A DNA stretch of 6,060 bases, from positions 1 through 6,060 of the forward strand of contig CAMZHY010000245.1 of NCBI GenBank assembly GCA_947307005.1, written 5' to 3'. The notes beneath the pieces were generated by a model. The model saw only the letters and a list, made by a program, of their open reading frames with translations, was not told the origin of the DNA and ran no database searches. Of the stretch, positions 5,047 through 6,060 are shown in pieces (positions within the stretch are counted from its first letter, which is position 1; every line of letters starts with the position of its first letter). The position numbers were made by a program, and so were the translations under genes. This DNA comes from an uncultured Planctomycetaceae bacterium (GTDB lineage Bacteria > Planctomycetota > Planctomycetia > Pirellulales > Thermoguttaceae).

Positions 5047-6060
5047 TTGGATATATACGATTTTAACTACGCGCCTTCCGTCTCAGAAGAAAAACGACCT
5101 TTAGCCGTCGAATCGACTCCTGAAGAACAGTCTGAGTCCAACGCGACGACGTCATTTTTCCCCGCGCCGATTTCTACCGACCAGCCGTCCGCATCCCCGT
5201 CGCCGTCTTCTTTCGAAGAAACGCCGGTGGGCGTCGACTTGTCTTCCGCCGACGCCTCGACAGACGCGTCTCAAGGCGCCGAGACGACTCCTTCTTCCGC
5301 GCCGATTTCCGAGGAACTTCCGCCGGAACCGCCCGTCAAACAGAGCCAGACCTCGACGGGGGCGGCTCCGAAACCTGCCGCGCGTCGACGTCGCGCGGAC
5401 GCCGCGTCGATGGCGAAGTCTCAGAAAGAGATTTCCGTTAGCGAGTTTTTTGCGAAAAACCGTCATCTTCTGGGGTTCGACAATCCCCGCAAAGCGCTGC
5501 TGACGACGGTCAAAGAGGCGGTCGACAACTCGCTCGACGCGTGCGAAGAGGCGGGGATTCTCCCGGAGATTTGGGTTAAAATCGAGCGCGTTTCCGAAAA
5601 TCGGTTCCGCGTGAGCGTTCAAGACGCCGGACCGGGAATCGAGCCGAAGCAGATCCCGCTTATTTACGGGAAATTGCTCTACGGTTCGAAGTTTCATCGA
5701 TTGCGTATGAGTCGCGGTCAACAGGGAATCGGGATTAGCGCGGCGGGAATGTACGGACTTCTCACGACGGGCAAGCCGCTCGAGGCGATTTCCAAGACGT
5801 CGCCGCGTCGTCCGACGACGCGTTTTATCATTCGCATCGACGCGAAAACGAACACGCCCGAAGTTCTTAACGGCGACGGAAAGGGCGAGTCGATCCCCGC
5901 GAACGAAGAAGGGCGCAAGTATCTCGCCGAACTCGGGCTGGATTGGATTCCCGTCGACAGCGGAACGCGCGTGACGATCGAACTTGAAGCGAAGTACGTT
6001 CGCGGGCGCGGGAGCGTCGACGAATACCTTGCGCAGACCGCGCTCGCCAACCCTCACGCG
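5047..6060 (+). CDS. top6B: DNA topoisomerase VI subunit B, 5' part (runs off the right edge)
   Basis: The first 338 residues of the ATPase subunit of a type IIB topoisomerase. With the Spo11-like A subunit it would form an A2B2 enzyme that passes one DNA duplex through another using ATP. The GHKL ATPase motifs are intact: the N box EAVDNSLDAC at 157-166 (catalytic Glu157, Mg-binding Asn161), DAGPG at 193-197, and SRGQQGIGISAAG at 222-234. FFAKNRHLLGFDNP before the N box and EYLAQTALANPHA at the window end are typical of Top6B rather than GyrB, MutL or Hsp90. Missing here are the rest of the H2TH region and the transducer domain. Residues 1-121 are an extra Pro/Ser/Thr/Glu-rich, probably disordered extension ending in Arg113-116. 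The first in-frame ATG (residue 122) starts at the conserved part. I prefer TTG at 5047 because of its ribosome binding site and because the extension keeps the local codon usage without a stop. Co-directional with the hydrolase, with no evident functional link. Confidence 0.9.
   Translation, partial: MDIYDFNYAPSVSEEKRPLAVESTPEEQSESNATTSFFPAPISTDQPSASPSPSSFEETPVGVDLSSADASTDASQGAETTPSSAPISEELPPEPPVKQSQTSTGAAPKPAARRRRADAASMAKSQKEISVSEFFAKNRHLLGFDNPRKALLTTVKEAVDNSLDACEEAGILPEIWVKIERVSENRFRVSVQDAGPGIEPKQIPLIYGKLLYGSKFHRLRMSRGQQGIGISAAGMYGLLTTGKPLEAISKTSPRRPTTRFIIRIDAKTNTPEVLNGDGKGESIPANEEGRKYLAELGLDWIPVDSGTRVTIELEAKYVRGRGSVDEYLAQTALANPHA

Noticed and set aside
5037..5066. TTGACG-18-TTTTAA as a promoter inside the start of top6B
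   Set aside because: The -10 is poor, and transcription would begin after the favoured TTG start codon. It would only make sense if translation began at the ATG at 5410, which lacks a ribosome binding site.
5152..6057. A long minus-strand open frame opposite top6B
   Set aside because: The plus strand encodes intact Top6B ATPase motifs. The antisense product is low-complexity, Arg-rich and without recognisable domains.

Overview
The window is GC-rich bacterial chromosomal DNA with strong codon bias (GCG/GCC for Ala, CGC/CGT for Arg, ATA and AGA/AGG rare). A Planctomycetota-like source is the best inference. It rests on an exported transglutaminase-like protein with a W-x-P-x-Q-x-A-G motif, a duplicated exported SurA/PpiC-type protein, and a bacterial topoisomerase VI B subunit. 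No one feature proves it. I see no mobile element, CRISPR array, tRNA or rRNA.

Layout. Bases 1-279 are a left flank with weak evidence for a divergent partial gene and a good promoter candidate (135-164). The SurA/PpiC-like gene follows on + (280-2193). A 155-bp gap then separates it from the convergent, minus-strand transglutaminase-like gene (3713 down to 2349). The gap holds two hairpins of opposite polarity, one terminator for each gene. The 380-bp divergent region 3714-4093 holds a minus-strand promoter for the transglutaminase-like gene, a promoter-like and terminator-like pair with no gene between them, and a TATAAT box flanked by two inverted repeats ahead of an alpha/beta hydrolase gene (4094-4951, +). 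After 95 bp with a strong stem-loop comes the 5' part of a topoisomerase VI subunit B gene (TTG start at 5047), which runs off the right edge.

How they work together. The first two proteins both carry signal peptides and probably act outside the cytoplasm, one as a folding factor and one as a cysteine-protease-fold enzyme. They are convergent, not one operon. The hydrolase and top6B are co-directional and could be co-transcribed, but nothing in the sequence links their functions. The most notable gene is top6B: a type IIB topoisomerase subunit in a bacterial context, with a roughly 120-residue disordered N-terminal extension. Topoisomerase VI needs an A subunit (Spo11-like), which would be expected just downstream of this window.
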